A stretch of DNA of 64,000 bases from Fusibacter sp. 3D3. Its GTDB lineage: Bacteria; Bacillota; Clostridia; Peptostreptococcales; Acidaminobacteraceae. Position numbers and translations under genes: made by a program. Where the stretch lies: positions 1 through 64,000 of the forward strand of contig NZ_BDHH01000010.1 of the NCBI RefSeq assembly GCF_001748365.1. Reading direction: 5' to 3'. Below, piece after piece: positions 1-7,860 of the stretch. The first letter of the stretch is position 1, and every line of letters begins with the position of its first letter. The notes below the pieces were generated by a model that saw only the letters and a list, made by a program, of their open reading frames with translations, was not told the origin of the DNA and did not search any database.

Positions 1-2
1 TT

Positions 3-650
3 ATAAAGGATAGCATAATCACAATAGACGCTATGGGTACACAAAAAAAGATAGTCGAAAAAATAATAGGAAAAGAAGCAGATTATGTACTCTCATTAAA
101 AGGGAATCAAGGTAATTTTAATGAAGAAGTAAAAAGTTATTTTGAAGATGCAATTGAATCCAATTTTAGAGATTACCCAGTAAGTAGAAAAACAACTCTA
201 GAAAAAGGTCATGGAAGAATTGAAAAAAGAGAGTATTATCAGACAAACGATATAGAATGGTATGTAGAAAAAGACAAATGGAAAAACTTATCAAGCATAG
301 GTATGGTAAGGCGCACAGTGACCACAAAAGGAAAAGAAAGCGTAGAAGTGAGCTATTTCATATCCAGTTTAAAAACACCAGAAGAAGGACCATGTGAAGT
401 GTTTGCAAAGGCCGTGAGATCACATTGGGGTGTAGAAAGTTGTCATTGGATACTTGATGTTGTTTTTAGAGAAGATCATAGCCGAGTAAGAATGAATAAC
501 GGTGCTGCAAATCAATCCATGTTGAAGAAGATAGCCATGAATATTTTAAAACAAGAGACCATCACGAAAAAGAAGACCAGTTTAAAGTTGAAGCGTTATA
601 AAGCATCAATAGATGAGTCTTTTCTAACGAAAGTAGTATCTGAGCTGTAG
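3..650 (+). CDS. ISAs1-family transposase, C-terminal part (cut by window edge)
   Basis: This is the C-terminal part of a DDE transposase of the ISAs1 family, which cuts and joins the ends of its insertion sequence. The reading frame is open to the left edge. The codons before the first ATG (33) read ITIDAMGTQ, the family motif carrying the first catalytic Asp (codon 27-29), so ATG 33 is internal and the gene begins outside the window. Further family signatures are DYVLSLKGNQ, the HWGVES segment and the REDHSR segment that should hold the catalytic Glu. No frameshift is visible in the seen part, so the enzyme may be intact. The right end of the element probably lies near 854. Confidence 0.9.
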   Translation: MKDSIITIDAMGTQKKIVEKIIGKEADYVLSLKGNQGNFNEEVKSYFEDAIESNFRDYPVSRKTTLEKGHGRIEKREYYQTNDIEWYVEKDKWKNLSSIGMVRRTVTTKGKESVEVSYFISSLKTPEEGPCEVFAKAVRSHWGVESCHWILDVVFREDHSRVRMNNGAANQSMLKKIAMNILKQETITKKKTSLKLKRYKASIDESFLTKVVSEL

Positions 651-1063
651 AAAAAAGGCTGAGTTATACCATTCGTAGGGTAAGTCGGCTGTAGTGATAC
701 AAACGGTTTATTAGTTGTGCCCTCAAAACTGTAAAAAGGATTGAGCTCTGCATTAAAACATAAGTCATGCCACATAATCCAATAGCGCAATGCTATTTTT
801 TTAAGACTTTGAATAAAAGCCTTGATTATGGTAGATTTTCATGCGATAGCCGTGGAGGGAATGGACTAAACGCTTTACAAATCATAGAAAAAGGGATATA
901 ATTTAATCAGATAATAGATCTCGTGAGTTGAACACGTACCCACTTCAACCGACCGTTTGCCTTTTGGCATGAAATGATATATCATCCCGCTAGTGATTGT
1001 ATATCATGAGGACCTGCAGTGAATATGAAGTTAAGGATTCACAACTAGCTCAAATGGTAATTT
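651..1063. other. Gene-free stretch: IS right flank and unassigned DNA
   Basis: No convincing gene is seen here. A short hairpin (AATAGC-gcaat-GCTATT followed by T residues, 781-801) could terminate the transposase transcript. The probable ISAs1 right end is at 830-854. Beyond it, AT-rich DNA contains a small palindrome (ATGATATATCAT, about 972-983) of unknown meaning. The sequence around 1045-1060 resembles a tRNA D-arm by chance, but no T-arm or acceptor stem follows. Confidence 0.5.
830..854. repeat. Probable right terminal inverted repeat of the ISAs1 element
   Basis: Read outward on the reverse strand this is CACGGCTATCGCATGAAAAT and onward. That resembles the CAGGGC-TATCGCATGAAAA type ends I associate with ISAs1-family elements, and it lies about 200 bp after the transposase stop. 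The partner end is outside the window, so the call rests on resemblance alone. Confidence 0.45.
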
Positions 1064-1097
1064 ATGCACCTACTTTTTTAAGAGTAGGTGCATTTTT
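1064..1097 (+). terminator. Intrinsic terminator
   Basis: A perfect 10-bp stem, ATGCACCTAC (1064-1073) with GTAGGTGCAT (1084-1093), has a 10-nt loop and is followed by TTTTA. It sits immediately before the next gene, so it could either end an upstream transcript or act as a leader hairpin for the gene at 1112. Confidence 0.7.
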
Positions 1098-1111
1098 ATA
1101 TGGGGTATATG

Positions 1112-1969
1112 ATGGCCAAATTTGATGAAGTGATTTCAGAATACAATAGACTAATAAAGTCAAGATGCGAGTTTCTATTAGATGATGGTACATTAATCAA
1201 TCTTGTGTTTGAAGAGAAAAATTTGCCACACTTATTAGGTTTTCAGTATCTTAGTGACGCACATACAGTTTTTAGAGTGTTCAACGATAAGAACGATCGG
1301 AGTGTTATTGCTGAAAACATTATGTCGAAAATAATAACTGAAAATGTATCATATGAGCAGCTGACTGCGCTGAATAAGGTTGATGGGGATGTCAGAAGAA
1401 GGATCGAAGAATTTTCATATACAAATATTATCGGACTTCTTCGAGGGATTACAACTTTTAAATTTATATATGAGCCTAAGCGTCAAATAAGTAATAAAGC
1501 AAGATTCGTATTCATTGAGCATAGAGATGAATTATTTATACATCTTTATATAGGATATGATAAACTTCAAAAAAATTATTTTCCACTTTCGTTTCAGCCT
1601 TCAAAGAGGAAAGAAGTGAGTCTCGAGAGAAAGCCTCATTACATTATTAAAACCACTATTTATCACGACAAGGAAAACGGAGTTGAGATAGAGGTATTGG
1701 ATCATGTGGTCATGCGACCTGTAATTAGAGATTTATCTGAAGGTGTAAAAAAATACAAATCAATAAATGATCTATTGTATAAAAAAATTTCTGATGGACA
1801 AGAGACATCAAAATTTCTTAATGAAGTTAATGAGTGCTTTAGATTTATTGAACGAAAATATAATGAATTAAGCACGTTGATTAATTTAGATGAATTTTTG
1901 ATGCGGAGAAGCAATGCTAAAATGAAAAGTTTTTTTGATGATTACCGAGATAAATTTTGTAAACATTAA
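1112..1969 (+). CDS. Hypothetical protein, possible PBECR4-like nuclease domain
   Basis: The product has about 285 residues and I do not recognise it firmly. The N-terminal segment (FLLDDGTLINLVFEEKNL followed by PHLLGFQ, roughly residues 20-50) resembles the start of PBECR4 domains. These are Barnase/EndoU/ColicinE5/RelE-like nuclease domains found in phage and mobile-element proteins. The remainder is lysine- and glutamate-rich with a helical C-terminus, and there are no signal peptide or membrane segments. Start codons at 1088 (GTG, inside the terminator hairpin), 1100 and 1109 are possible. I chose ATG 1112 because the GGGG at 1102-1105 lies at a usable distance. It stands alone between an IS and integrase-arm-like repeats, consistent with cargo of a lost element. 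Confidence 0.5.
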   Translation: MAKFDEVISEYNRLIKSRCEFLLDDGTLINLVFEEKNLPHLLGFQYLSDAHTVFRVFNDKNDRSVIAENIMSKIITENVSYEQLTALNKVDGDVRRRIEEFSYTNIIGLLRGITTFKFIYEPKRQISNKARFVFIEHRDELFIHLYIGYDKLQKNYFPLSFQPSKRKEVSLERKPHYIIKTTIYHDKENGVEIEVLDHVVMRPVIRDLSEGVKKYKSINDLLYKKISDGQETSKFLNEVNECFRFIERKYNELSTLINLDEFLMRRSNAKMKSFFDDYRDKFCKH

Positions 1970-1980
1970 GATGTGGATTA

Positions 1981-2191
1981 TTGACTCCATTTTGACTCCA
2001 TTTAAAATAAGAGTCAAAAAAACTAGTGCAAATAGCGATAAATTTGGTATGAAAAACAAGATAAAATCAATAAAAAACCCCGATGAACAAAGTAACCTAG
2101 TCGAATGGGAGTGATATAGTAAAACCCTAAAAGCCCTACAAATACAAGGTTTGTAGGGCTTATTTTTTGTTAAGTGTACCAGAAGTGTACC
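1981..2191. repeat. Two sets of 11-bp tandem repeats, integrase arm-site-like
   Basis: TTGACTCCATT occurs twice in tandem (1981-1991, 1992-2002). AAGTGTACC occurs twice with the same 11-bp period (2172-2180, 2183-2191). Pairs of roughly 11-bp direct repeats flanking the end of an integrase gene are typical arm-type binding sites of tyrosine integrases, but no integrase gene remains here. The 270 bp between neighbouring genes otherwise hold only the terminator at 2131-2168. Confidence 0.4.
2131..2168 (+). terminator. Strong intrinsic terminator
   Basis: A perfect 12-bp stem, AAGCCCTACAAA (2131-2142) with TTTGTAGGGCTT (2150-2161), has a 7-nt loop and is followed by ATTTTTTGT. It lies about 160 bp after the gene at 1112-1969 and probably ends that transcript. 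Confidence 0.8.
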
Positions 2192-2243
2192 ACTACTTTT
2201 CGGTACTACTCATATAAATCATTCAACCTAGATTCTCGGCCTT

Positions 2244-2543
2244 TCATGACGAGGCCGGAATCGATACATTTAGCGCTTCGTAAATCACCTCTTGCTTTGT
2301 AAGAATTTCTTCAACTCTTAACGAACGACCAGGTGACTCAAAGCATTCAATCACATCAAGTTTATCTAGTAGTTGCTTATAAATATCTGGAAAACAGGTG
2401 CGTAAATCCGCGGTAAGTCCTAATTCTTCAGAAAAAGCTTCAACCCTTCTGATTCTCGTCATGAGTTTCGAGAATCTAGCTTGCATAGAAGACATCGAGT
2501 ACCATCGAGACTGTAAATTAAAACGAAGTGAAATTTCGCTCAT
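2244..2543 (-). CDS. Hypothetical protein (99 aa), uncertain
   Basis: A 99-residue, helical, soluble reading frame on the reverse strand. Its codon use looks natural, but I cannot assign it to a family. It starts at ATG 2543 without a clear ribosome binding site and overlaps the forward-strand frame at 2461-2799 by about 80 bp, so the two are unlikely to be both fully real. The neighbourhood is a decayed mobile-element zone, and this may be a remnant. Confidence 0.3.
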   Translation of the reverse strand: MSEISLRFNLQSRWYSMSSMQARFSKLMTRIRRVEAFSEELGLTADLRTCFPDIYKQLLDKLDVIECFESPGRSLRVEEILTKQEVIYEALNVSIPASS

Positions 2544-2799
2544 TCAAAATATTAACAGCCTAGAGGAAGAAGTTGTCAGGTGGCGTTATGCATTAATCCA
2601 ATATTTACCCACCAAAGAAGCCGATGAACTTCGTTCAGATATCTTCTCAAATCTAACTGGTGGTATTGATTGTGATGAAGCATACCAATTTTATGTCGAA
2701 AAAATGTGCGGTGGTCACAATCCAATGGATGATGAGGAACATTTTAATAAAACGCTTCGACTACGGGATGGCAGAGATGACACGACAATAACTCTATAG
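2461..2799 (+). CDS. Hypothetical protein remnant (helical, about 112 aa)
   Basis: From about 2545 onward the frame reads like a genuine protein: an amphipathic helix (SLEEEVVRWRYALIQYLPT), then a Glu/Asp-rich region and a CGGHNPMDDEEHF segment. I do not recognise the family. No ribosome binding site precedes ATG 2461, and the first 80 bp overlap an opposite-strand frame, so the 5' end may have been replaced. It stops 20 bp before a block of IS21-like repeats. It could be a truncated cargo gene of the same lost element. Confidence 0.3.
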   Translation: MSFENLACIEDIEYHRDCKLKRSEISLIQNINSLEEEVVRWRYALIQYLPTKEADELRSDIFSNLTGGIDCDEAYQFYVEKMCGGHNPMDDEEHFNKTLRLRDGRDDTTITL

Positions 2800-2819
2800 A
2801 ACAAATAATACTAACAACT

Positions 2820-2899
2820 GCATGCTGTTCGGAAAGCCTGTACTGGATTTCCGGAAGGCGTGCACTGTTTTACCGAAAAGCATGCACTATTTAAACAGT
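2820..2899. repeat. Iterated 22-bp repeats, IS21-like terminus remnant
   Basis: Four degenerate copies of one unit lie head to tail: 2820-2837 (4 nt short), 2838-2859, 2860-2881 (GTGCACTGTTTTACCGAAAA plus GC) and 2882-2899 (partial). Repeats of the form GTGCACTGTTTT-CCGGAAA are what I recall at the ends of some IS21-family elements, where they serve as multiple transposase binding sites. No istA or istB gene is present. The block abuts the broken 5' end of the rhuM homologue, so it probably marks a former insertion point. Confidence 0.5.
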
Positions 2900-3310
2900 A
2901 TATTCAATCATTTGAAAAATATATTCAAAGAAGGTGAACTCAATGAAGCAGTGGTTATTTCCAAAATGGAAAGAACCACTATGCACGGTGCAATGCCCGA
3001 AAAAACACAAACGAAAGAAACTAATTATTATAATCCTGATGCCATTATCTCAGTGGGTTACCGTGTAAATTCGAGAAGAGCTACAAATTTTCGAATTTGG
3101 GCGACAGGCATTTTAAAAGAATATATGACCAAAGGCTTTGCCATGGATGACGAACGTCTAAAGCAAAGCAAAACAGTATTTGGAAAAGACTATTTCAAAG
3201 AATTATTAGAACGCGTCAGATCAATTCGTGCCAGCGAGCGTCGAATGTGGCAGCAGATTACAGATATTTTCGCTGAATGCAGTACCGACCAAAAAAATGA
3301 TTGTATTTGA
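2897..3310 (+). pseudogene. rhuM-like gene, truncated at both ends
   Basis: The segment HLKNIFKEGEL, the YYNPDAIISVGYRVNSRRA motif, NFRIWATGILKEYM and the later RSIRASERRMWQQITDIF are hallmarks of the RhuM (virulence_RhuM) family, proteins common on genomic islands and phages. Family members are usually about 330 residues. Here homology begins in mid-domain directly after IS21-like repeats and stops at about 135 residues, just after the FAECS motif. The N-terminal helix-turn-helix-like part and the C-terminal half are both missing, so I treat it as a relic. The function of intact RhuM is not settled. Confidence 0.7.
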
Positions 3311-3369
3311 GCTCGGAATTGAATAAAAACAATTGATTTGGGTATAAAAATAGTATTGTTATAACCCTT

Positions 3370-3505
3370 GAGGAGATGTCCCCCACTTCTCAAAGTGGGG
3401 GTTCATATTCCTAATTCAGTGGGAGTCCAAACGCCCACTGAATGCAATCCGATAGGATTGTGCAAGTGTTACGAAGGTAGCGAAGCGGACTGAGTATACG
3501 CTTTG
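3370..3505 (+). ncRNA. Candidate structured RNA with consecutive hairpins
   Basis: Within 136 bp there are three tight perfect hairpins. They are CCCCCACTT/AAGTGGGGG (3380-3401), ATTCAGTGGG/CCCACTGAAT (3414-3443) and CAATCC-gata-GGATTG (3445-3460). A weaker AAGCG/CGCTT pair follows at 3483-3503. No poly-T follows the hairpins, so they are not simple terminators. There is no coding frame. The layout resembles RNAs carried by IS200/IS605-type elements (omega-RNA or HEARO-like), but no tnpB, iscB or tnpA gene is adjacent. It lies upstream of a chemoreceptor gene and could instead be a leader RNA of that gene. The remaining DNA to 3607 is AT-rich. Confidence 0.45.
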
Positions 3506-3607
3506 ATTTAAACATGTATTAATGCTCGTAGGGCGTATTAATATATATTAAAATTATAAAAGAACAAAGGGGTAAAGCAAAAAAAGCAGAAGGAGGTTTA
3601 AACGCTC

Positions 3608-5659
3608 ATGTTTAAAAAAATCAAGAAGATTAAAAGCAAAATTTTATGGGGAACGCTTCCAATTGTAGTGATGGCATTTTTAGTGATGGCGATTATTGTT
3701 TCATTAAATGCGAACCGTGTGATCTCCAGTGAAGTCATGAAAAAAGTAGAGACTCAAGCCGAGCTCGCCAATAAGAAGATCGTATCACATCTTACGGCAA
3801 ACCAAAAATTGCCAATTGGGCTATCTAAAACGGTTGAAGCGATGGGCATTAAGCAGGAGAATAAAAGCGCCTACATTGAGTTGGTTAAAAAAATGCCTTT
3901 AACAAATGTGGATACACTTGGAACAGGTATTTTTATGGCACAAAAGTACGATGGCAACTATTTTGCACCTTATGCTTACAAAAATAGTGGCGAGATTACC
4001 TACACCGAAGATTACTTCGTGGATAATACAAACGAAGGGTGGTACGTTGTAGCGGACACTGAACAGGCTGTCGCTTGGACAGATCCCTATTTTGATCCTA
4101 TCTCTGGCATCACAATGGTTACAGCTGCATCACCGATCAGGGATCATAGCAAAAAACTTATAGGGGTAGCTACTGCAGATATGGAGATTACAAGTATTCA
4201 AGAATTTGTTGCGGAAACTCAAGTGGGCAATGAAGGCTATGCCATTTTGATTACAAGTGCAGGGGCATATCTCAGTAAGGGCACAGAATCCATAGTGGCG
4301 AATGAAGAGGGCATTTTTCCGAGTGTTTTAGAAGATCAAAATGAATCATTGGCATCACTTGGAAAAGAAGCTGTCAGTAAGGGCAATGGATCCGGTACAT
4401 TTACAGATGAAAAAGGTAAGAATTTTGTCTATTACTCCAAAATAGAGGAAACGGGCTGGATTGTTTTGCTCTCCATTCCAGAAAGAGAAATCATTGCACC
4501 GATAATGTCCCTCGTATTAAAAATCGCTATAGTAACTGTAATCGCAATCATTGCATTAATTTTGTTTTTGGTTTTTATCGCTAAAAACATCACAAAACCT
4601 TTGAATCCACTCAAAGAAGAAATTTTATCGATTTCAAAAGGTGATTTTACAAGGGCTATAAATATAAATTCTAATGACGAAATTGGTGAGATTTCTAAAG
4701 CTGTAAACCATATGGTCATTGAACTTAGAGCCACTATGAACGATATTTTATCGACATCTTCAACGGTTGCATCAACTGCAGAAGAACTGGAAGCCTCTGC
4801 GACTCAAAACGGACAAGCTGTTGAACAAGTTGCCACAGCTGCCACTGAAATATCGGGATCTAATTTTGAAATCGCAAAGGTCACTCAAGAGCTTGATGGC
4901 GCCATTGGCATAGTGCGTGAACTCGCTCAAAATATTTTAAGTCAAATGAATACGGTAACCTCTTCTTTATCACAGGTGAACAAGGAATCCAATGAGAGTC
5001 AAAAATCCGTTGAACAACTGATCGCAGTGATGAATGAAATCTTTAAAGAGGTGAGCAGTTTATCGGTTGTAATGGATAACTTATCTGATAAATCCAATCA
5101 AATTGATTCGATTGTAGAGACGATTCAAGGCATTTCCACACAGACGAATCTACTGGCATTAAATGCCTCTATTGAAGCGGCCAGAGCAGGAGAAGCTGGA
5201 AGAGGTTTTGCAGTTGTAGCGGATGAGATTCGTAAATTGGCAGAGCAATCCTCAACATCTGCAGATCATATTGCAGGCATCATATCAGAGGTAAGTCTTG
5301 TGACAAAATCAGCAAATGAATCCTCAACAGCCGTTGTAGCATCTATAGGAAATGGCAAAGATGTTTTAGCATCCGTCGGGGAAGCCTTTTCAAGAATTGT
5401 ATTGAGTATCTCAGAAATTGATGGTCTCGTACATGATGCGGATAGCTTGGCTAAAAAAATCAGTTTTAATTCAGACAATGCCAACAATTCTGCGTCTAGA
5501 TTGACTAAAATAACAGATTTATCAGCAGAAGAAGCGGCTTCTATAGCGGCGGCTACAGAGGAACAGCTTGCATCTGTGGAGGAATCCACGGCTGCAACAA
5601 CTGGACTTGCACAACTTGCGGAAGAACTGCAAACTAAGATCAGAGCATTTAAGTTGTAA
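3608..5659 (+). CDS. Methyl-accepting chemotaxis protein with Cache sensor domain
   Basis: A transmembrane chemoreceptor of 683 residues. It binds a ligand outside the cell and controls CheA through CheW. Order of parts: first membrane helix (about 15-35), extracytoplasmic double-Cache domain (about 40-295, with the typical WTDPYFDP and GVATADMEI segments), second membrane helix (about 297-325), HAMP domain (about 325-378) and a cytoplasmic signalling coiled coil. The conserved hairpin tip is clear ([20 protein letters not shown], near residue 515-535). The start is supported by AGGAGG 11 bp upstream of ATG. The ligand cannot be read from sequence, though double-Cache domains often bind amino acids or small organic acids. 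Monocistronic, with its own terminator. Confidence 0.95.
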   Translation: MFKKIKKIKSKILWGTLPIVVMAFLVMAIIVSLNANRVISSEVMKKVETQAELANKKIVSHLTANQKLPIGLSKTVEAMGIKQENKSAYIELVKKMPLTNVDTLGTGIFMAQKYDGNYFAPYAYKNSGEITYTEDYFVDNTNEGWYVVADTEQAVAWTDPYFDPISGITMVTAASPIRDHSKKLIGVATADMEITSIQEFVAETQVGNEGYAILITSAGAYLSKGTESIVANEEGIFPSVLEDQNESLASLGKEAVSKGNGSGTFTDEKGKNFVYYSKIEETGWIVLLSIPEREIIAPIMSLVLKIAIVTVIAIIALILFLVFIAKNITKPLNPLKEEILSISKGDFTRAININSNDEIGEISKAVNHMVIELRATMNDILSTSSTVASTAEELEASATQNGQAVEQVATAATEISGSNFEIAKVTQELDGAIGIVRELAQNILSQMNTVTSSLSQVNKESNESQKSVEQLIAVMNEIFKEVSSLSVVMDNLSDKSNQIDSIVETIQGISTQTNLLALNASIEAARAGEAGRGFAVVADEIRKLAEQSSTSADHIAGIISEVSLVTKSANESSTAVVASIGNGKDVLASVGEAFSRIVLSISEIDGLVHDADSLAKKISFNSDNANNSASRLTKITDLSAEEAASIAAATEEQLASVEESTAATTGLAQLAEELQTKIRAFKL

Positions 5660-5662
5660 AAC

Positions 5663-5707
5663 AAAACCCTTAGAAAATTTTTAAAATGAAATTTTCTAAG
5701 GGTTTTT
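5663..5707 (+). terminator. Intrinsic terminator of the chemoreceptor gene
   Basis: An 18-bp stem, AAAACCCTTAGAAAATTT pairing with AAATTTTCTAAGGGTTTT across an 8-nt loop, begins four bases after the stop codon. Confidence 0.9.
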
Positions 5708-5719
5708 AAGCGTATCCTT

Positions 5720-5880
5720 TTATTTTTCGCTTGGCTTGGCGTCAGAACAGGGAACGTGTTTTGTATAGTACACTTCTCCCCATGTGCACATACAACTGAT
5801 AATGGGCATAAGTGTTTTGCCGGCTTCTGTTAATTTTTGGATACTATGATACAAATAAGTGCGTACTTGCTTTAGTGGAA
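5720..5880 (-). pseudogene. HxlR-family regulator, C-terminal remnant
   Basis: Reverse-strand translation ending at the stop 5720-5722 reads KLTEAGKTLMPIISCMCTWG, then EVYY and a short tail. That is the wing and C-terminal helix of HxlR-type winged-helix regulators (LTE-G-L-PI---WG). The N-terminal helix-turn-helix is absent and no start codon with a ribosome site is found, so only about 50 codons survive. HxlR proteins often control adjacent oxidoreductases. The flavoprotein gene at 5946 is divergent from this remnant and may once have been its target. Confidence 0.65.
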
Positions 5881-5945
5881 TTCAATGTATACAATAATAG
5901 CATAAGTCACTAACAGACACAAGAAAGATGAGGAGCATAAAATTT

Positions 5946-6575
5946 ATGAAGGTAATCGCAATTAACGGAAGCCCTAAAAAAGAAGGTAATACTTATCACG
6001 CTATCCAATTAGTAGCAGAGGAGCTCAAAAATGAAAATATTGAGGTGGAGATTATCCACGTGGGCAATCAAGTGATTAGAGGATGCTTGGCATGTAATGC
6101 TTGTATGAAAAACAAAGATGGAAAATGTATTATTGATAATGATCCTGTAAATGAAGTGATTCAAAAAATGAAAGAAGCGGATGGCATTCTTTTAGGTTCA
6201 CCCGTTCATTATGCCGCAGTTAGTGGTACAATGAAATCGTTTTTAGACAGAGCCTTTTATGCGGGCTCAGGTCTCTTTAGACATAAAGTGGGCGCTGCAG
6301 TGGTGGCCGTAAGGCGTTCTGGGGGTGTTCCAACATTTAATCAACTGAATAATTTTATCAACTATGCTGAAATGGCAATGCCTTCTTCTAATTATTGGAA
6401 CGTGATCCATGGGGGTGCACCCGGTGAAGTGTTGCAGGATGAAGAGGGCAAACAAATTATGAGAGTTCTTGGAAAGAACATGGCTTGGCTCATGAAAACC
6501 ATTGAGAATGGAAAACAAGCCATTCCTGCACCTGAAAGAGAGCCTAAGACTTATATGAGTTTCATTAGAAAATAG
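5946..6575 (+). CDS. Flavodoxin-family NAD(P)H-dependent oxidoreductase (FMN reductase-like)
   Basis: An FMN-binding flavoprotein of about 209 residues. The first strand and phosphate loop read VIAINGSPKKEGNT, and a second flavin contact reads GILLLGSPVHYAAVSG with one L fewer in the actual sequence (about 85-100). A cysteine cluster C-LACNACM----GKC (near 50-66) is typical of iron-sulfur flavoprotein/NADPH-FMN-reductase relatives, which reduce quinones, chromate or iron-sulfur partners. I moved the start from the upstream ATG 5928 to ATG 5946, where the conserved MKVIAINGS begins and GAGGAG lies 11 bp upstream. Physiological substrate unknown. Monocistronic, ending at a bidirectional terminator. 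Confidence 0.85.
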   Translation: MKVIAINGSPKKEGNTYHAIQLVAEELKNENIEVEIIHVGNQVIRGCLACNACMKNKDGKCIIDNDPVNEVIQKMKEADGILLGSPVHYAAVSGTMKSFLDRAFYAGSGLFRHKVGAAVVAVRRSGGVPTFNQLNNFINYAEMAMPSSNYWNVIHGGAPGEVLQDEEGKQIMRVLGKNMAWLMKTIENGKQAIPAPEREPKTYMSFIRK

Positions 6576-6598
6576 ACATCGTAAGTTGTTATTTTAAG

Positions 6599-6657
6599 AA
6601 TCCCCCTACACATAGACTCTTCAAAAAGTAAAAAGGGCTATGTGTAGGGGGATTTTT
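6599..6657. terminator. Bidirectional intrinsic terminator
   Basis: A perfect 17-bp stem, AATCCCCCTACACATAG (6599-6615) with CTATGTGTAGGGGGATT (6638-6654), is flanked by T on the right and A on the left. It sits between two convergent transcripts (the flavoprotein and azlCD) and can serve both. Confidence 0.9.
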
Positions 6658-6675
6658 GAATGTGATTGTGTTTTT

Positions 6676-7002
6676 TTAGAATACGAACTGGATCATCAAC
6701 ATATAGCTGGCAGTACCGACACCTATACTGAGTAAGTTGTTGCGCTTCCAAAGGTGTAATCCCGCTACTATAAATACTGCGATAAATTCTGGGACAAACG
6801 TACTAACCGCTGCAAATTGGACGTTTTTTAAGCAGTAGACCACTAAAATTGCAATGACAGATGAGGGTAAAACTTTCCCAAGGTATCTGACAACCGCTGG
6901 AGGTTGCTGATGTCTACCAAAGAGTGCAAAGGGAAATACCCTTGTCAAAAATGTAAAGAGGGCTATAGTGCTAATGATACCAATATCTCGGATTAAATTC
7001 AT
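6676..7002 (-). CDS. azlD: AzlD-family branched-chain amino acid transport protein
   Basis: A small integral membrane protein of 108 residues with about four hydrophobic helices, matching AzlD in size and in the pattern F-TRVFPF-LFGR near the N-terminus. AzlD is the small partner of AzlC. Together they form a branched-chain amino acid exporter. Its ATG overlaps the azlC stop by 4 bp, indicating translational coupling. Second gene of a two-gene reverse-strand operon ending at the bidirectional terminator. Confidence 0.85.
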   Translation of the reverse strand: MNLIRDIGIISTIALFTFLTRVFPFALFGRHQQPPAVVRYLGKVLPSSVIAILVVYCLKNVQFAAVSTFVPEFIAVFIVAGLHLWKRNNLLSIGVGTASYMLMIQFVF

Positions 7003-7694
7003 GACGATGCCTCCTCTTTGGATTGTATTGGTTTTCTAAAAAGAAGGATTAAACCAATGGTAAAAATGAGTGAAGGTAAGATGAAACTGCTAGCACCAAA
7101 GAATATGAGCGCAATAACACCACAGAAAATGCCAATGAGTGCTGGTATATGAACAGTGGCAGATCGCCATTGCTCTATAAAAATCACCACAAAAAGAGCC
7201 GTCATGGCAAAGTCAATACCCGTGGTATTAAAGAAAATCATCTCACCAAGGAGTCCGCCCAGCACTGAGCCAACGACCCAATAAGACTGGTTGAGGCTGG
7301 CGATGGCAAAAAAAACTTTATCTTCTTGTAAATCTGATGGAATTTGTGTACCGCATAAAAGAGAATAAGTTTCGTCTGTTAAAGAGAAAATCATATAGGG
7401 ATATGCTTTGCCCATATGCTTGAATTTTTCGATAAAGGATAGGCCATAGAATATATGTCTGCTGTTGATGGAAAGTGTCATCAAAATAATGGATAGAAAG
7501 CTCGTGGAAGTCCCTAAAAAACTGATGAGTACAAATTGCATAGAGCCAGCGAATACAAAAGTGCTGATAAAAAAGGACCAGATAAAGTTGTAGCCAGCTC
7601 TTTGCAATAAAAGGCCAAATGCGATGCCTAAAAAAAGATACCCAAATAAAACGGGAATGGTTTTTATAAAAGCAAAGCGTAATGTTTTGTTCAT
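6999..7694 (-). CDS. azlC: AzlC-family branched-chain amino acid exporter subunit
   Basis: A 231-residue membrane protein with the family signature PVLFGYLFLGIAFGLLLQ near the N-terminus, then AGSMQFV and INSRHIFYGLS, all characteristic of AzlC (LIV-E family exporter). The start ATG 7694 is preceded by AGGAGG at 9 bp. It is followed by azlD with a 4-bp overlap. The XRE/cupin gene at 7861 is divergent and is the obvious candidate regulator. Confidence 0.9.
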   Translation of the reverse strand: MNKTLRFAFIKTIPVLFGYLFLGIAFGLLLQRAGYNFIWSFFISTFVFAGSMQFVLISFLGTSTSFLSIILMTLSINSRHIFYGLSFIEKFKHMGKAYPYMIFSLTDETYSLLCGTQIPSDLQEDKVFFAIASLNQSYWVVGSVLGGLLGEMIFFNTTGIDFAMTALFVVIFIEQWRSATVHIPALIGIFCGVIALIFFGASSFILPSLIFTIGLILLFRKPIQSKEEASS

Positions 7695-7768
7695 GGATGA
7701 ATCCTCCTAAAAAATACGATTGTATTCAAAGTAGTCTTGTTAATGGATCACTTTACTTTTTACATTTC

Positions 7769-7798
7769 GAACGATATAATGATATAAAATGAACGATA
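7769..7798. promoter_or_regulatory. Possible operator in the azlC/regulator divergent region
   Basis: GAACGATA occurs twice, at 7769-7776 and 7791-7798, exactly 22 bp apart (two helical turns), in the 166-bp divergent intergenic region. A TATAAT box lies at about 7812 on the forward strand. This is a plausible binding site for the divergently encoded XRE regulator. No direct evidence. Confidence 0.3.
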
Positions 7799-7860
7799 AA
7801 AAAACGACGTGATATAATAATACAATTTGTACATTATATTGTCAATAGGAGGGCTGAAAA

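Noticed and set aside
1030-1075. tRNA-like D-arm sequence (ACTAGCTCAAATGGTAA)
   Set aside because: No matching anticodon arm, T-arm or acceptor stem can be built around it. The following stem is a terminator-type hairpin.
3310-3607. c-di-GMP riboswitch ahead of the chemoreceptor
   Set aside because: The conserved GEMM core strings were not found. The hairpins are simple perfect stems, so I list the region only as an unassigned structured RNA.
5266-5664. Long reverse-strand frame inside the chemoreceptor gene
   Set aside because: It is a shadow of the coiled-coil coding sequence: low complexity in Ser/Ala, no ribosome site, fully inside a certain gene.
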